Positions 23,449 to 34,077 of a stretch of DNA of 64,000 bases are shown here, piece after piece. The DNA is from Conchocele bisecta (taxonomy: Eukaryota > Mollusca > Bivalvia > Lucinida > Thyasiridae). Positions within the stretch are counted from its first letter, which is position 1. Every line of letters begins with the position of its first letter. A program made the position numbers and the translations under genes. The notes under the pieces are model-generated. The model was not told the origin of the DNA. It searched no databases and was given only the letters and a program-made list of their open reading frames with translations. Where the stretch lies: positions 214,040,506 to 214,104,505 of the forward strand of contig CM055265.1 in assembly GCA_029237695.1 (NCBI GenBank), written 5' to 3'.

Positions 23449-25880
23449 CTAATCACTGTCTATGTCTTCTTCATGTGCATCTGACATTGGTACACAGTCT
23501 TTAGCCAATCTGTTTGTCGGCAACGACTCATAGAATGGCCTGTACACTTCCGGTATAACCAACGTGTCACACAGAGAAAGGAGGTCTTTCTTCTTTGGTA
23601 TGGAAACCAGTAATTTGTCATGGTATTTCTGTGTCAGTGGTTTCTGCCCAAGTGGTGGTTGACCTCGTGTGTTTACTACATGTATGACCTTAAATGAAGG
23701 CTCATGGAAGCTTTCCTTCACTTCTACTTGCTCAGGACAGACCTTTGACACTCTCAAAACGTTGACCTTTAGCCAATTTATGCGGTCTCCTTCTGTATCA
23801 AGCTTAAAACCTTTAGTGCATTCTGAAATTGCAAATGCCGACAAGTCGTAGAAGTTGTCAAATCGCATCGGGATTACTGTGTATGATTGCTTTCGCCTTG
23901 CCATATGAATTACAGTATCCCATTCAAAAATCAGGTACACAAATGGAAGTGCCTTTCTTTGCATGCTCAATTGCTGCATGCATCGAATCACACTCCATTT
24001 GTGTGTGCCCTGATTCAAGAAATTTTTGTTTGATTACTTCAACGGTTGGATGTTTAATTACCTTATGCAGGAGACCAGCGGAAAAGTATTGGTTTCTGTT
24101 CTGTCCTGAGCAGCAGTCAGAATACAGAATCACGTGTTTTATTGTGAAAGGAAGACATCTGATATGAGTTATAATGCAACTGCCTATCTCAGAAGATAAT
24201 TTTCTTCTGTGTGTCTCATCCCATAGATAGCAACATCCGTGTTTGTCTGACAGTGAAAATACGGATAGATAGTAACAATTTAGTTTCCTTTTGTAAAACA
24301 CTTTACTGACTGAAGAACACGGTGTGTAGAGGACAGCTTGGAGATCGAAGGTGGCTACATACATGCTCTTATTTTCCTTTGCAGCAGCCTTGTCCTTTTC
24401 TTTTTCCTGCCTCGCCGAGTCTTTTCGCTGTATGTGTTGTGCATGATTGTCATTGTCTTCTTGAGTTGCACACCCTGTGTCAGTTTTATGCTTGAATGTA
24501 TTGCAGTATTCGCATGTGTCTTGTTTTGGTTTGTGGAAGGAAATATTGTACTCCTTGCAGAATATTTCCCTATGACGATACTGGAGTGCGAGTGTCTTCA
24601 ATGCACTTTTCTTTGTAGAGGTCGTACATCTTATTTATACTTAACTCCTGGTTAAGAAATTTGCGTTTTGTATCAAGTTGTTTGTAGTGAGAACCAATGG
24701 CAGGAAATGACTCGATGTGCTGCTTTACATATTCTATTGGATTATTGCTTGTTCTATTCCATGGAATATGTTTGTCCCTACCATCAGAACTATTGAATGA
24801 TCCCAGTTGCTTCTTGGACAATGTACATCTAACCATCTTATCGCTGACAGCAAGAGTGCGAAGAAAGTATTGTTTACACACTTTGACGTGTTCGCCATCT
24901 GTAGGCAAGTAATACGATCTGCTGTTTTGTTTGTACGTTCTTGAGTTTCGCTTGTTGCCCTGATCTGTGCTAGATGTTTCCACATGCTGACAAATGAAAT
25001 CTCTTTTTCTTTCATACGTCATTTGTGGTTGATAGAAGTGGTTAAAAATGTCACGGCGTTGCTCTGCCGAAATTGTGCTGGATAATTTAAGCTGACACTT
25101 ACTACAGTCAATATCTTTCAACAATTTACCATCAGTCATCTTCTTAGTAGTGGGTGAAAAATATGATTGACCCGTGTTCTTCCGGAATTTTCTAATGTTC
25201 TTTTTCCATTTTGTTTCATCTTTTGTTCGCTTTCGTGTTAGATCTTTTTTCTCTGGTGATTTGTAGTCGGCCGACTTCCGCGGTGTTATCATGGGTTTGG
25301 TTTTCTGATGTTGCTTCTTTGCTGTTTCATGAACAGGTGGTGTTGGCTCCTTTGTTGGTTGCGGCCCGTCATATGTAGGATTACTACTTGCACTTGCACA
25401 TGACATTGTACCTTGATAATTTGATTTTTGACAGGCGTCGTAATGTTCAAAATTTGGAACTGCCAAATATGCCAACACTATGGCATCATCTGATGACATG
25501 CGTTCAGTGCCAGTAAGTTCTTTGTCAGGTTCAATGTTAATGATGGGGTCCTCATGTCTGCTTGAATAAATCGTTATTCGTCGGTTCAACATGTTTGCTG
25601 TTGCAAGTGGAATCACATCAACCAATGACACTTTCCATACGCCATCTACATGTACATTCATTTTGTTCACCTTGTCTTTGTACAATACTGAAGCTTCTGA
25701 ATCTGTCATTTTATACTTTTTGTCATGAAGGAAATGTAGTAATCCTGATTCACAACACATTTGAATCGTGTCACTATTCGATGATTCTAATGTGCTGCCA
25801 CTTAAAGTATCATCAGAAACATAATATATAGTGTACGAGTATATAGCAAGTGTGTCATCTAAAACTGGCCGACATAATCA
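23449..25880 (-). pseudogene. DDE-type transposase (DUF7869-like family), two frameshifts
   Basis: Three overlapping minus-strand frames form one protein of about 750 residues. The N-terminal part (25880-24570) is Lys/Ser/Pro-rich with a CSKCQLKL cysteine pair. The middle (24601-23924) has FHKPKQDTCEYCNTF, a zinc-knuckle-like motif, then FDLQAVLYTP, LYSDCCSGQNRN and SGHTQMECDSMHAAIE. These look like the three acidic motifs of an RNase H-fold transposase. The last part (24018-23449) continues in another frame. Frameshifts fall near 24575 and 23935. The family name is from memory of animal proteins with the YSD-GQNRN motif, so it is approximate. No ATG is seen before the stop near 25878, and a TTTTAG acceptor-like site at about 25860 hints at an upstream exon. 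Confidence 0.65.
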
Positions 25881-26209
25881 TTAGCACTGCGCTAACTGGC
25901 AATATATACTACAACACAATATATTTATAGGGCCATAAGGTCGCCTAGAATCTGCAGTATTCTTTGCTAAGTAACCAGAATGTATGGTCATTAAATTAAA
26001 AGAAACTAATTAATTTAATTTCTTTTAACTACTGGTGATGATGTAATACACTTACCTTGGAAATGTCCAATGTGAACAGAAAATTTCAATGTAAAACTGA
26101 TGTCTTCTGCACAATGCCTGTATCAACTGTGAATAATACAAATACTTTCACTAAACTCTGCAGTTATCAGATAACAGCAGGATCATATTTAAAGACAATG
26201 AACTACTGG

Positions 26210-26325
26210 ACACAGCAGAGTGAACAGTTGTGTGTAGTTGCAGAGTGAACAGTTGTGTGTAGTTGCAGAGTGAACAGTTGTGTGTAGTTGCAGAGTGAAC
26301 AGTTGTGTGTAGTTGCAGAGATGGA
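26210..26325. repeat. 25-bp minisatellite, 4-5 copies
   Basis: Unit AGAGTGAACAGTTGTGTGTA + GTTGC repeated nearly perfectly within the right non-coding part of the DNA transposon. It is the source of short periodic reading frames, which are not genes. Confidence 0.9.
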
Positions 26326-26752
26326 CTAGCAGTGATGAATGTGGTAAAATTACATTTGAACCACTTTCCTGCAATGATTACACACAAGCCCTTATGGCTC
26401 TAGGGCACATGTAGATGAGCCCTTATGGCTTTCAAAATTCCTCCGATATGGAGATGAGCCCTTATGCCTTTAATCAAAATAATACATTAATTATTGCAGG
26501 TAAGCTTCAATATTTTGTTAATACTTGGATATCATATTTAGCTATCATAATATACACCCAACTCATTTTTGGCCAAATATGGAGATGAGCCCTTATGGCT
26601 CTGATAGGGCGATATATTTCTTATATTCACATGCTCATAGATTTTTATTATCCCCTCGCCGATAACAAGGATGTAACATTAGTCTATGTACGTACGTATG
26701 TACGTTCGTGCGTTAGTAACACCTTTCATTTTTCAATAACTCCTGACCCACT

Positions 26753-26858
26753 AGTAGTATATGAGAGTCAAAAAGATACCACCTCTGATGGAAGACCCCC
26801 GCTACGCGCGGTGCCTCCCATCAGGAGGTGGTATCATTGGTGACTCTCATATACTACT
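26753..26858 (+). repeat. Polinton 1 left terminus, 106-bp foldback inverted repeat
   Basis: This 106-bp terminus is the reverse complement of 40966-41071 with only a few differences. It is also internally palindromic: AGTAGTATATGAGAGTCA at one edge faces TGACTCTCATATACTACT at the other, and GATACCACCTC...GATGG faces CCATCAGGAGGTGGTATC around a GC-rich loop (CCGCTACGCGCGGTGCCTC). Each end can thus fold into a long hairpin. Confidence 0.9.
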
Positions 26859-26935
26859 TGGATTTTCCCCCACTGTTATCACGTTGTGTATGAGAAGAAT
26901 GGGAAATATTTTTCATATAGTTCTGGCATGAGAAG

Positions 26936-27218
26936 TTACACCCTACTAGAGATTAAAAAATCCCTATGTTATACTCAGTATATACAGTAATCTGTCATAC
27001 CTACCAACAATTTACACCCTATTAGAGATAAGAAATCCATAAGTTATACTCAGTATAATACAACAATCTGTCATAAATATCAACTGACACCCTATTAGAG
27101 ATAAGAAATCCATAAGTTATACTCGGTATAATACAACAATTTGTCATACATTTATTAAAAATAAAATAACAAGTTACACCCTATTAGAGATAAAAATCCA
27201 TTGGTTATACTCAGTATA
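26936..27218 (+). repeat. Polinton 1 left subterminal repeats, 4 copies, about 75-90 bp
   Basis: The phrase TTACACCCTATTAGAGATAA, then AAATCCATAAGTTATACTCAGTATAAT, recurs from 26936, 27012, 27085 and 27174. The last copy runs straight into the polymerase start codon, with the ATG formed at the end of ACTCAGTATA. Placement suggests a promoter or replication-start role; this is inference. Confidence 0.8.
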
Positions 27219-30200
27219 ATGTCTACCATAAAGCAAATGAGAGAGCAAGCTAAGAGTTGGGGAATTTCCCTAAGAGGTTTGGCACTCAAGAAAGCTATAT
27301 CAGATAGGATAAGTGACGCGCGAGCCATCGTCTACGAGGAGAGGCTGCGGCGTTTCGACCGGACGACTGCCTGCCGACCCCGAAAAAACGCTCCGAGAAA
27401 TTGGAGAACGAGACGACGGCCAGTCCGCGTGCCACCGCTTACGCGCAGCGTGTAAAAGAAGATCCCAGCGCGCGCAGAAAACCACTATTCAAGGCGTACT
27501 ACAATAAGATTTATCAAGGGTTGGTGGGGAGACCTCCTAAGAGTAGGAGAGAGCTCGCCAGAGATTTTGTGGAGGAGGGTCCCAAGGTTCTCGCCGAATA
27601 TGCCGAAGCTAGGGAAACTGTTGATAGGGGTAGGAGGAAGATAGTATGGACTTTCGAGAGGGGGGTAGACGGGGAGATCGCTAATCGCATAATGAATAAA
27701 ATTCGCCCAGAGATGACCACGGCATGTTATCTGAGGTATTCGTGCTCGTATCGTATTAGGAACATAGAGACCGACGCTACTATGATCTATCACAAACAAT
27801 CAAAGGGCAGTCCGTGGATAAACGAGATCGCCAAAGCTGAGAGTTGGATATCCGATAGAGAGAGAGGTCGAATGGACATCGACATCGACAAAGTCGATAG
27901 ACCAAACACAAAATGGACCTTCGTTCGTTGGATATCGATTGAGGTGAAGATGATCATCGATGCGCAACAACTTCTCATGGGAGCGGGAAAACTCCCCGAC
28001 TGGTTAAGACACAGAAAAAGGGAATGTATTCCGTCGACACGTACGACGACTACGTGTGTTTGTTTAGGTGCATAGCCATCCACAGTGGAGGGAGACCCGA
28101 CCGCTGTTGTGAGAAGGCACGAGCTCTGGCTCGCGAATACCTCGGGCACGATAACGGACCGGGTAGTAAGGGAATCCCCCTGGATGATATTAAGAAGGTA
28201 GAAGAGCGCTTCAAGCTGGGCATTCGCGTTTACGAGCCCACCACCGACGGAGTGTGGTACCTAATGAAGTCTCCGGCAAACTACGACGCGGTTGGGGAGA
28301 AGATCATGACGATAGGAATGTTTGGAGGTCACTCGTTCCTCATAACGAACCTCCGCAAGATGACGAATGAGTACGGGTGCTCCGGATGTCAACAATGGTT
28401 CACAAAGTCGTGTAACATGCACCGGCACGCAACCACCTGCATGGGTGGGAAGACCGTGATATGTCCAGGTAAGAGGGTAGAGAGACCGCAGTCGGCATAC
28501 CAGAAGGCGTTCTATCCCAAGGGGTCAGCGAGCGCGATGTCGATTCAATGGTTGAGCAGAGAAGAGGAGAGGGTGGGAAAGCACATACAACGCGAGATGC
28601 GGTCACGGCGGCGAGAGGTGGGTGGCCGGCGATCCGGTCGACGGCTACTGTCACGAAATCAAGACCGTGTTTCAGTTTCACGGATGTTACTGGCACGGGT
28701 GTCCGACGCATTGCATGAGAGGTAACGCGAGATCGCTGTTCAAGAGGACGAAAATTCAAGACGCCCAGATAAGGGACGCGGGTTACGAGCTGGTGGTGAT
28801 GTGGGAGTGCGAGTGGTTGAATGAGGTGAATACCCACTATCCACAATCGCCGCGCGAGGAGGAGACGACTGTATCCTCACCAGATAGTCTACGACTTCGA
28901 GGCGTATCTCGACAAGTCGAAAACCACGCAACCCACCAAAGACCTGACCTTCGAGGTCGAGCACGTCCCTATATCGGTGTCGTTGAGGGATACGATGCAC
29001 GAGGGGATCACCCACATCTGTGAATGAGACCCCGACACTCTGGTCGAGAAGTTCGTGACCGAGCTGCAGAGGAGAGGTAAAGCCATCAGGGAGGGGGTTA
29101 GGAAGAAGTATCTGCCGACCGACATAGAGATGCTGTCGAAACCTCGGCGAGAGAAGATCGTCTCGTGGATCGACCAAGTCCCGGTGGTGGGGTTCAACTG
29201 CAGCAGGTACGACCTGAACCTCATCAAGCGGTACCTTGTCGAGAAGTTGGCGGCCACCGTGAATAAGGTGATGGTCGGAAAGAGAGCCAGCACAACGATG
29301 TTTCTGTTTACCCCGGAGTTTAAATTTCTCGACATCATCCAGTATCTAGGACCCGGTACCACGTATGACCGGTGGGTTAAGGCGTACGACTGTAAAACGG
29401 TAAAGTCTCACTTCCCGTGCGAGTGGTTCGATTCCCCTGAAAAACTCGACCATCCGGGGCTGCCCGACTATCCCAAATGGTACTCGAAATTGAAGGGTGG
29501 GTTCCTATTGTCACTGTCCGAGTGGAAAGAGTGCAGGAAGGTATTCCGAGAAAAGGGGATGAAGACGTTCCAGGAATGGTTGCGACACTATAACGACTTG
29601 GACGTCAGACCGTTCCTGGAGGCACTGACTAAAATTCTACAGGGGGAGAGGCATGGACATACTCAAGGACGCCGTGTCTCTGCCCGGTGTTTCCCTTCAG
29701 TACCTACTTTGTGGGACGATCGATGGGAAGGCGGACACGCCCGAGCTGTGGTCACCAAAAGATGAGACTTACGCGATGATGAAGGAGGGGTTGGTTGGTG
29801 GTCCGTCCATAGTGTTCTCCAGGTACGCCGAGGCTGGCAGGTCGACGATCAGGGGTCGGGTGGGGAGTCGGGAGGAGAAGATGTGCAAGGCGGTGCTGGG
29901 GTACGACGCCAATGCTCTGTATCTATCTACTCCGTCGAAGGATATGCCGTGCGGGGAGGAGCAGATATGGACGTGTGACGACCCGTAAAGACAGTTGTAT
30001 ATAGACCGTTTCGTGAGGAAGGCCAGACGCGACGAGTGGTTCGGATTTGCGGATTTGGATATAGAGGTCCCGGAAACGCTGCGAGAAAAGTTCTCTGAAA
30101 TGTCGCCGCTGTTCGTTAATCGAGAAGTCGAAGAGACCGAGATTCCGCAACACATGAAGGACTACCTGACCAGGACCGGGAGGACTAGGGTCGAAGGGCA

Positions 30201-31144
30201 GAGAAAGCTCGTTGGGGCCCTATCCGCCAAGAAGATGATCATATACTCCCCGCTGCTAAAGTGGTATCTGGAGCACGGTCTGGAAGTCAAGGCGGTGCAT
30301 AGGGTGATAGACTACACGGCAAACCGTTCCAATGGTTCGTGGAAGAGGTCACCGCCGCCAGACGGACGGGGGACGTCGACAAGAGCAAGGCGGTGTTGGC
30401 GGAGATATTCAAACTGGTTGGCAACGCGTGTTGTGGCAAGCTGATAGAGGCTCAAGAGAGACACCTGAACACCACATATACGAAGGATGAGAAGACTGTC
30501 GACCGGGCACTGAGGTCGGCGTGGTTCGAAAACCTGGAGGAGATTGGAGAGGCTTACGAGATATCGAGCAGGAAGACTCGAGTGGTGATCAACAGACCAT
30601 TTCAGTGTGGCATAGCGGTCTACCAGTTGGCCAAGCTCCGGATGCCGGAGTTCTACTACGACTTCTTGGACAAGTACGTGGATCGGAAATTTCGAACTTA
30701 TGCAGATGGACACTGACAGCATGTACTTCACGCTGTCGGAGAAGACGCTGGCGAAGGTGGTGAGAAAGAAGATGAAGAGAAAGTTCAATAAGGAGAAGGC
30801 CGAGTGGTTGGCGTGGGACGCGTGGAGCAACAGTACTCCGGGACTGTTCAAGCTGGAATTCGAAGGGGATAGAGCCATCGCTCTGTGCAGCAAGTGTTAC
30901 TACGTGAGCGGTGATGAAAAAACTTAAGCACTCGGCCAAGGGGATGTCGAGGAGATCTAACGATCTGACTTGGTGGAGGTACAAGAGTGCTCTCGAAGGA
31001 AGAAGGAACATGTTGGAGAACATGGGATTCCGAATGGTTAACGGTGTGATGAAGACGTACAATCAGGAAAAGTTGGGGTTGTCGGCGTACTACGACAAGA
31101 GGAGAGTGATGGAAGACGGGGTACACACGGAGCCTATAGGATAG
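27219..31144 (+). pseudogene. POLB: Polinton 1 protein-primed DNA polymerase B
   Basis: The gene would copy the element from a protein primer. Readable parts in order: basic N-terminus; about 28024-28600, a region with a CxxC...H...C zinc-type motif (GCSGCQQWFTKSCNMHRH); a FHGCYWHGC motif (about 28677); exonuclease motifs GFNCSRYD (29190) and YNDLD (29588); polymerase motif A YDANALYL (29903); motif B region KLVGNACCGKL (30409); and motif C DTDSMYF (30707). The start is the ATG at 27219, directly after the subterminal repeats. Frameshifts lie near 27380, 28020, 28620, 28870, 29650, 30320, 30700 and 30915. In-frame stops occur near 29025 (CGA to TGA compared with Polinton 2) and 29987 (GAA to TAA). 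The gene is decayed, though all catalytic motifs are still visible. Confidence 0.92.
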
Positions 31145-31189
31145 GTAAAAAAAAAAAACGACTATGAAAAAAAGGGGGGACGAGAGCCT

Positions 31190-32145
31190 GACCGACTGGC
31201 GACGGGGGGTCTGGGGGTAGCTGGGTGTCAGAACGCACCACGAGAAGTTCTTCGCGAACAAATCAACGTGATGGACCACTGTCGTAGTAGTAGAGCACGG
31301 GCTCATCGGGTTTGGTAATAGATCGATGATATACATTGAGAGACCACACGGGATCAGTCGCGCGGCGGCGGCCACCCTCGAGCTCTCCCGGTTGATAGAG
31401 GTACCGGACGCCAACATCAGATGGAAGTTGTTTCTCCGCTAAACCAACGGGTCGTCCGCACGAGACGGCGGAGGGCTTGTGCGCCACCTTTTTAGACTTC
31501 ATGGCATCAACGGGCTTCTTACCGATCAATCTGGTCACCTCGCCGTTCAGTGCGGAGACCACAGCGGGCAGCCTGGTCACCCACTCGGTCGATCGCGTAT
31601 GAGGGTCTACAAGCTCTTTGGCATATTGGTGTCCGAACAGCCTCTCAGCCAGGGTTCGATTGAATCGCTCCACGATCCCCTGGTCCCGGTGGATGTTGAC
31701 GCGGCCGCGTCTGACAGAAACGTCGTGTTTAGCCAACAGCTGAGAGACAGTGCCCATGAACTAGCGGCCGGGATCGACCTGAAGAAGATTAGGCCATTTG
31801 AGAGGACTCCTCTTATATATACGAGAAAGAGCCTCGGCCACCTCCTTAGACTCTTTAGTGGCCAACGGCTCAGCCCCCTTATACCGACTCGCTACGTCTA
31901 TGATTGTCAGTGCGTACTTGTACGTCTTACGACCGACGCGATCGTGAGGGAAAAACGGGAGATCCGCTTGGTGGACTTCGTTCGGCACCGGCACGTCGAA
32001 TTTTGGCTGCGGAATATTGTGTCGCGGCCGCGAGGTTCTTGATGGCCGCGAGTCCCTTCCAATAGCCACGGGGGCTGTAGTACGTGTTCGCTAGCTTGCG
32101 CACTAAGCGAGTCGATAGTTTGCTATCAAGCTTGCGCGTGTCCAT
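31190..32145 (-). pseudogene. INT: Polinton 1 RVE-family integrase
   Basis: Retrovirus-type integrase that would join the element's ends to host DNA. The DDE residues are visible as HQADL (about 31960), QVDPG (about 31775) and ERFNRTLAERL (about 31645-31675). The C-terminal part has YLYQPGELEG. Compared with Polinton 2 a glutamate codon just after the second Asp (DPGR-E) is a TAG stop (31758), and about 75 bp of the N-terminal helical region is missing near 32035. The C-terminal end is unclear and converges on the polymerase 3' end with a 45-bp gap. Clearly inactive. Confidence 0.9.
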
Positions 32146-32448
32146 CGTATGCGAGGTATTCTAGTAGGTCGAACAGTCTCCAACATGCCCTCGCCAAATC
32201 GTCCGGTAACTGCTTCGTCGATACTAAATCTTTGTTGGAAGTTTCACTGCAGCTGCCGGTTAAGTTTTCAAGGAAATCGGAGGAATCTAACATCCGTTTT
32301 GCGAAAAGGTTGGCTGTTTTTTCGTCTCGCGCCACGTCTCGTGAGAATCTTGGGCCAGACTGATCAGACCCTTTGCACCAGCTAAACGGTGTTTAATGGC
32401 CGTGTAGCCTACATCGATCAAAGCGTAATAAAGCTTGTCAACTAACAT
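32126..32448 (-). pseudogene. Polinton 1 small helical protein, homologue of 59347-59697
   Basis: The ATG at 32448 opens a frame beginning MLVDKLYYALIDVGYTA, closely matching the intact Polinton 2 copy. The end, LPDDLARACWRL...EYLAYD, is also conserved. A frameshift near 32336 splits the two halves. The start of the integrase overlaps its 3' end, as in Polinton 2. Function unknown; no signal peptide or membrane segment is obvious. Confidence 0.75.
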
Positions 32449-32485
32449 CGTTCTATATATATATATATATTAAAAAAGTTCAATT

Positions 32486-32955
32486 GCTTATTGTTTTTGC
32501 AATATAGTAGCTGACGAGACCTGTTGCAACCATTCCAACGACGATGAACACGATTTCGTAATCTCTGCACCTAACCTAGATTCGTATCGCGCATACATTT
32601 TATCGACCGCATCTGACATCTTGTCCACCTGAGAGACGCCTACCGAAATACTGCTCCGATTGTCCCCCAGCAACCAGCGCAGCTAGCCGCTTGCACCGCG
32701 TCGTGTTTTCATTTTCTTTCAGGACCGTATCGGCAGCCGTGCCGGCAATCATGCTAACAGGTGTTCCTACAATTTCAGTCGTGTCGGCACTCGGAGCGAC
32801 TGTTTCTTCCATTAGCTGATCGAGAATTTTCGTCGCAGTTCATTGTGTTTATCGCAAGCAGTGCTATTCTGACTAGTCTCATAAGTCTTAACATATTGCC
32901 AAGCGCACCATCCGATACTTATGATCACCGTTATGTTCGCAAATTAACAAATTGA
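32486..32955 (-). pseudogene. Polinton 1 fusion remnant of two small membrane-protein genes
   Basis: The upstream part (32955-32570) matches the Polinton 2 gene at 57446 (shared ERLAALVAGGQSE-like and DKMYARYES motifs), and the last part (32560-32486) matches only the C-terminal membrane segment of the gene at 58868 (IVFIVVGM...SYYI). The genes between (58135, 58635 and most of 58868) are absent. The junction lies in a GAGAT motif present at both deletion borders in Polinton 2. Other frameshifts are present. This is a deletion scar, not a functional fusion as far as can be told. Confidence 0.75.
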
Positions 32956-32959
32956 TTCC

Positions 32960-33119
32960 CACATTGTTCAGCAATTGTTCAGCATTTGTTAACCATTGTT
33001 CAGCATTTGTTCAGCATTGTTAAGCAATTGCTCAGCATTGTTAAGTATTGTTCAGCAATTGCTCAGCATTTGTTAAGCATTGTTAAGCATTTGCTCAGCA
33101 GTTACTAATGAGCACATGC
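32960..33119. repeat. Polinton 1 short-repeat array, unit about ATTGTTCAGC
   Basis: About 15 imperfect copies of a 10-11-base unit (ATTGTTCAGC / ATTTGTTCAGC / ATTGTTAAGC) follow the ATPase stop. The same motif in complementary orientation (GCTGAACAAT) fills the matching position of Polinton 2 (57325-57450), so it is a conserved part of the element. Confidence 0.85.
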
Positions 33120-33219
33120 TTAACAATTGTTTATTACTTTGTAAGCAGTTGGTTGATCAGTCTTTAACAAAAGCTTGGCGTGCTTAGTTTCCAAAAGCAT
33201 CTGTCGAACCTCCAGGCGC

Positions 33220-33408
33220 TCCTCGCACGTTGTCTATACATGTTTTTCATTTATATTGTTCATCATATTAATATTTTTACCTTATCTGATTGATTACCAC
33301 ATGTAACATACTATTTTACTTTTATTTTTATTCTTCATCTACATTGCTTGGCCCTAAATGATACTCTTTTGTGTTGATGGGCCGTTAAGCACCATTCCTC
33401 GCACGTTG
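33220..33408 (+). mobile_element. SINE fragment inserted in the packaging ATPase gene
   Basis: TCCTCGCACGTTG occurs at 33220-33232 and again at 33396-33408, flanking 163 bp absent from Polinton 2. The insert ends with GGCCCTAAATGATAC and GATGGGCCGTTAAGCACC, the tail of the SINE family seen at 21524-21575. A 13-bp duplication and a SINE tail indicate LINE-mediated retroposition after the Polinton had entered the genome. Confidence 0.85.
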
Positions 33409-33784
33409 GGATAACGTCGTTCTCTCGAAGACAGTCATCGAATGAGTCTCGGTCCTTGCAGTGAAAGAGGGCGACCCATTTCGTTTGCTCGCGCAGATCC
33501 TTGAGGACGGCGTTGTACTTTTGAGTGCAGATCCATACGCTTTGCCCTGCATGGCGGCCAGAAAATGCGAGCTCAGAGAGCATGTCCTTCTTTTTGGTCA
33601 TCGCCGCCTTGGCCGAGCAATCGTCAATCACGTATAGGGTGGGCTCACCCTGGAATCTTTGGTATAAACCACGCAGCCAATCGTGAAGCCTGTCGCCGGG
33701 GTCAACGACGTATACCTCAGGGTCGGTCCATATCCACGGGCGCCGCTGATAAGTCTCGTTGTGCCGCACTGACAGTGGGACAAT

Positions 33785-33965
33785 CCCACTGGAACAACAA
33801 ACACACACGGAAGAACACAGAGAACAAGACACTATCACACAACACACACACACACACAGCACACTAAACACCACACCACCAACCCAACACCCACCACACC
33901 ACCTACACACACCACAAGGACACAGACCACAGGATCACAAGGACCCAACCACAGATCCAAATGTG
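33785..33965. repeat. AC/GT-rich low-complexity insertion in the ATPase gene
   Basis: Almost pure A/C on the + strand (runs of CACACA, CCACACCACC, ACACACAACAC), inserted after the codons for RDAFQHI. A short duplicate of the flanking GATCCTGTG is found inside. No target duplication is clear. It could be replication slippage or a local assembly error. Confidence 0.7.
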
Positions 33966-34077
33966 TTGAAAGGCATCGCGATAGGACCCCTCGAGCAAGT
34001 CTAGGATGAAAACCGTTTTTCCGCATCCTGTCTGCCCACATATTATGGCAGAGTGGGCATCCTTCGGTAGAGTTTTT

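Larger units (their letters stand above)
22574..26611 (-). mobile_element. DNA transposon, 4.0 kb, with DDE-type transposase and terminal inverted repeats
   Basis: The left end CGCCTTATCAGAGCCATAAG and the right end (read in reverse) CGCCCTATCAGAGCCATAAG match over about 31 bases, ending in CTCATCTCCA. Both are flanked by ATAT, a possible 4-bp target duplication, although a shorter TA/AT site cannot be excluded. The core AGCCCTTATGGCT recurs subterminally on both sides (near 22790, 22830, 25925, 26388, 26415, 26458 and 26590), as for multiple transposase-binding sites. One transposase-like gene fills the middle on the minus strand. The element sits in the host intron, 160 bp after the exon. 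Confidence 0.75.

Noticed and set aside
32761..32955. Plus-strand frames opposite the Polinton 1 genes (for example 31479-32042, 39395-40183 minus)
   Set aside because: Shadows of real genes on the other strand, without family motifs and not conserved between the two Polintons.
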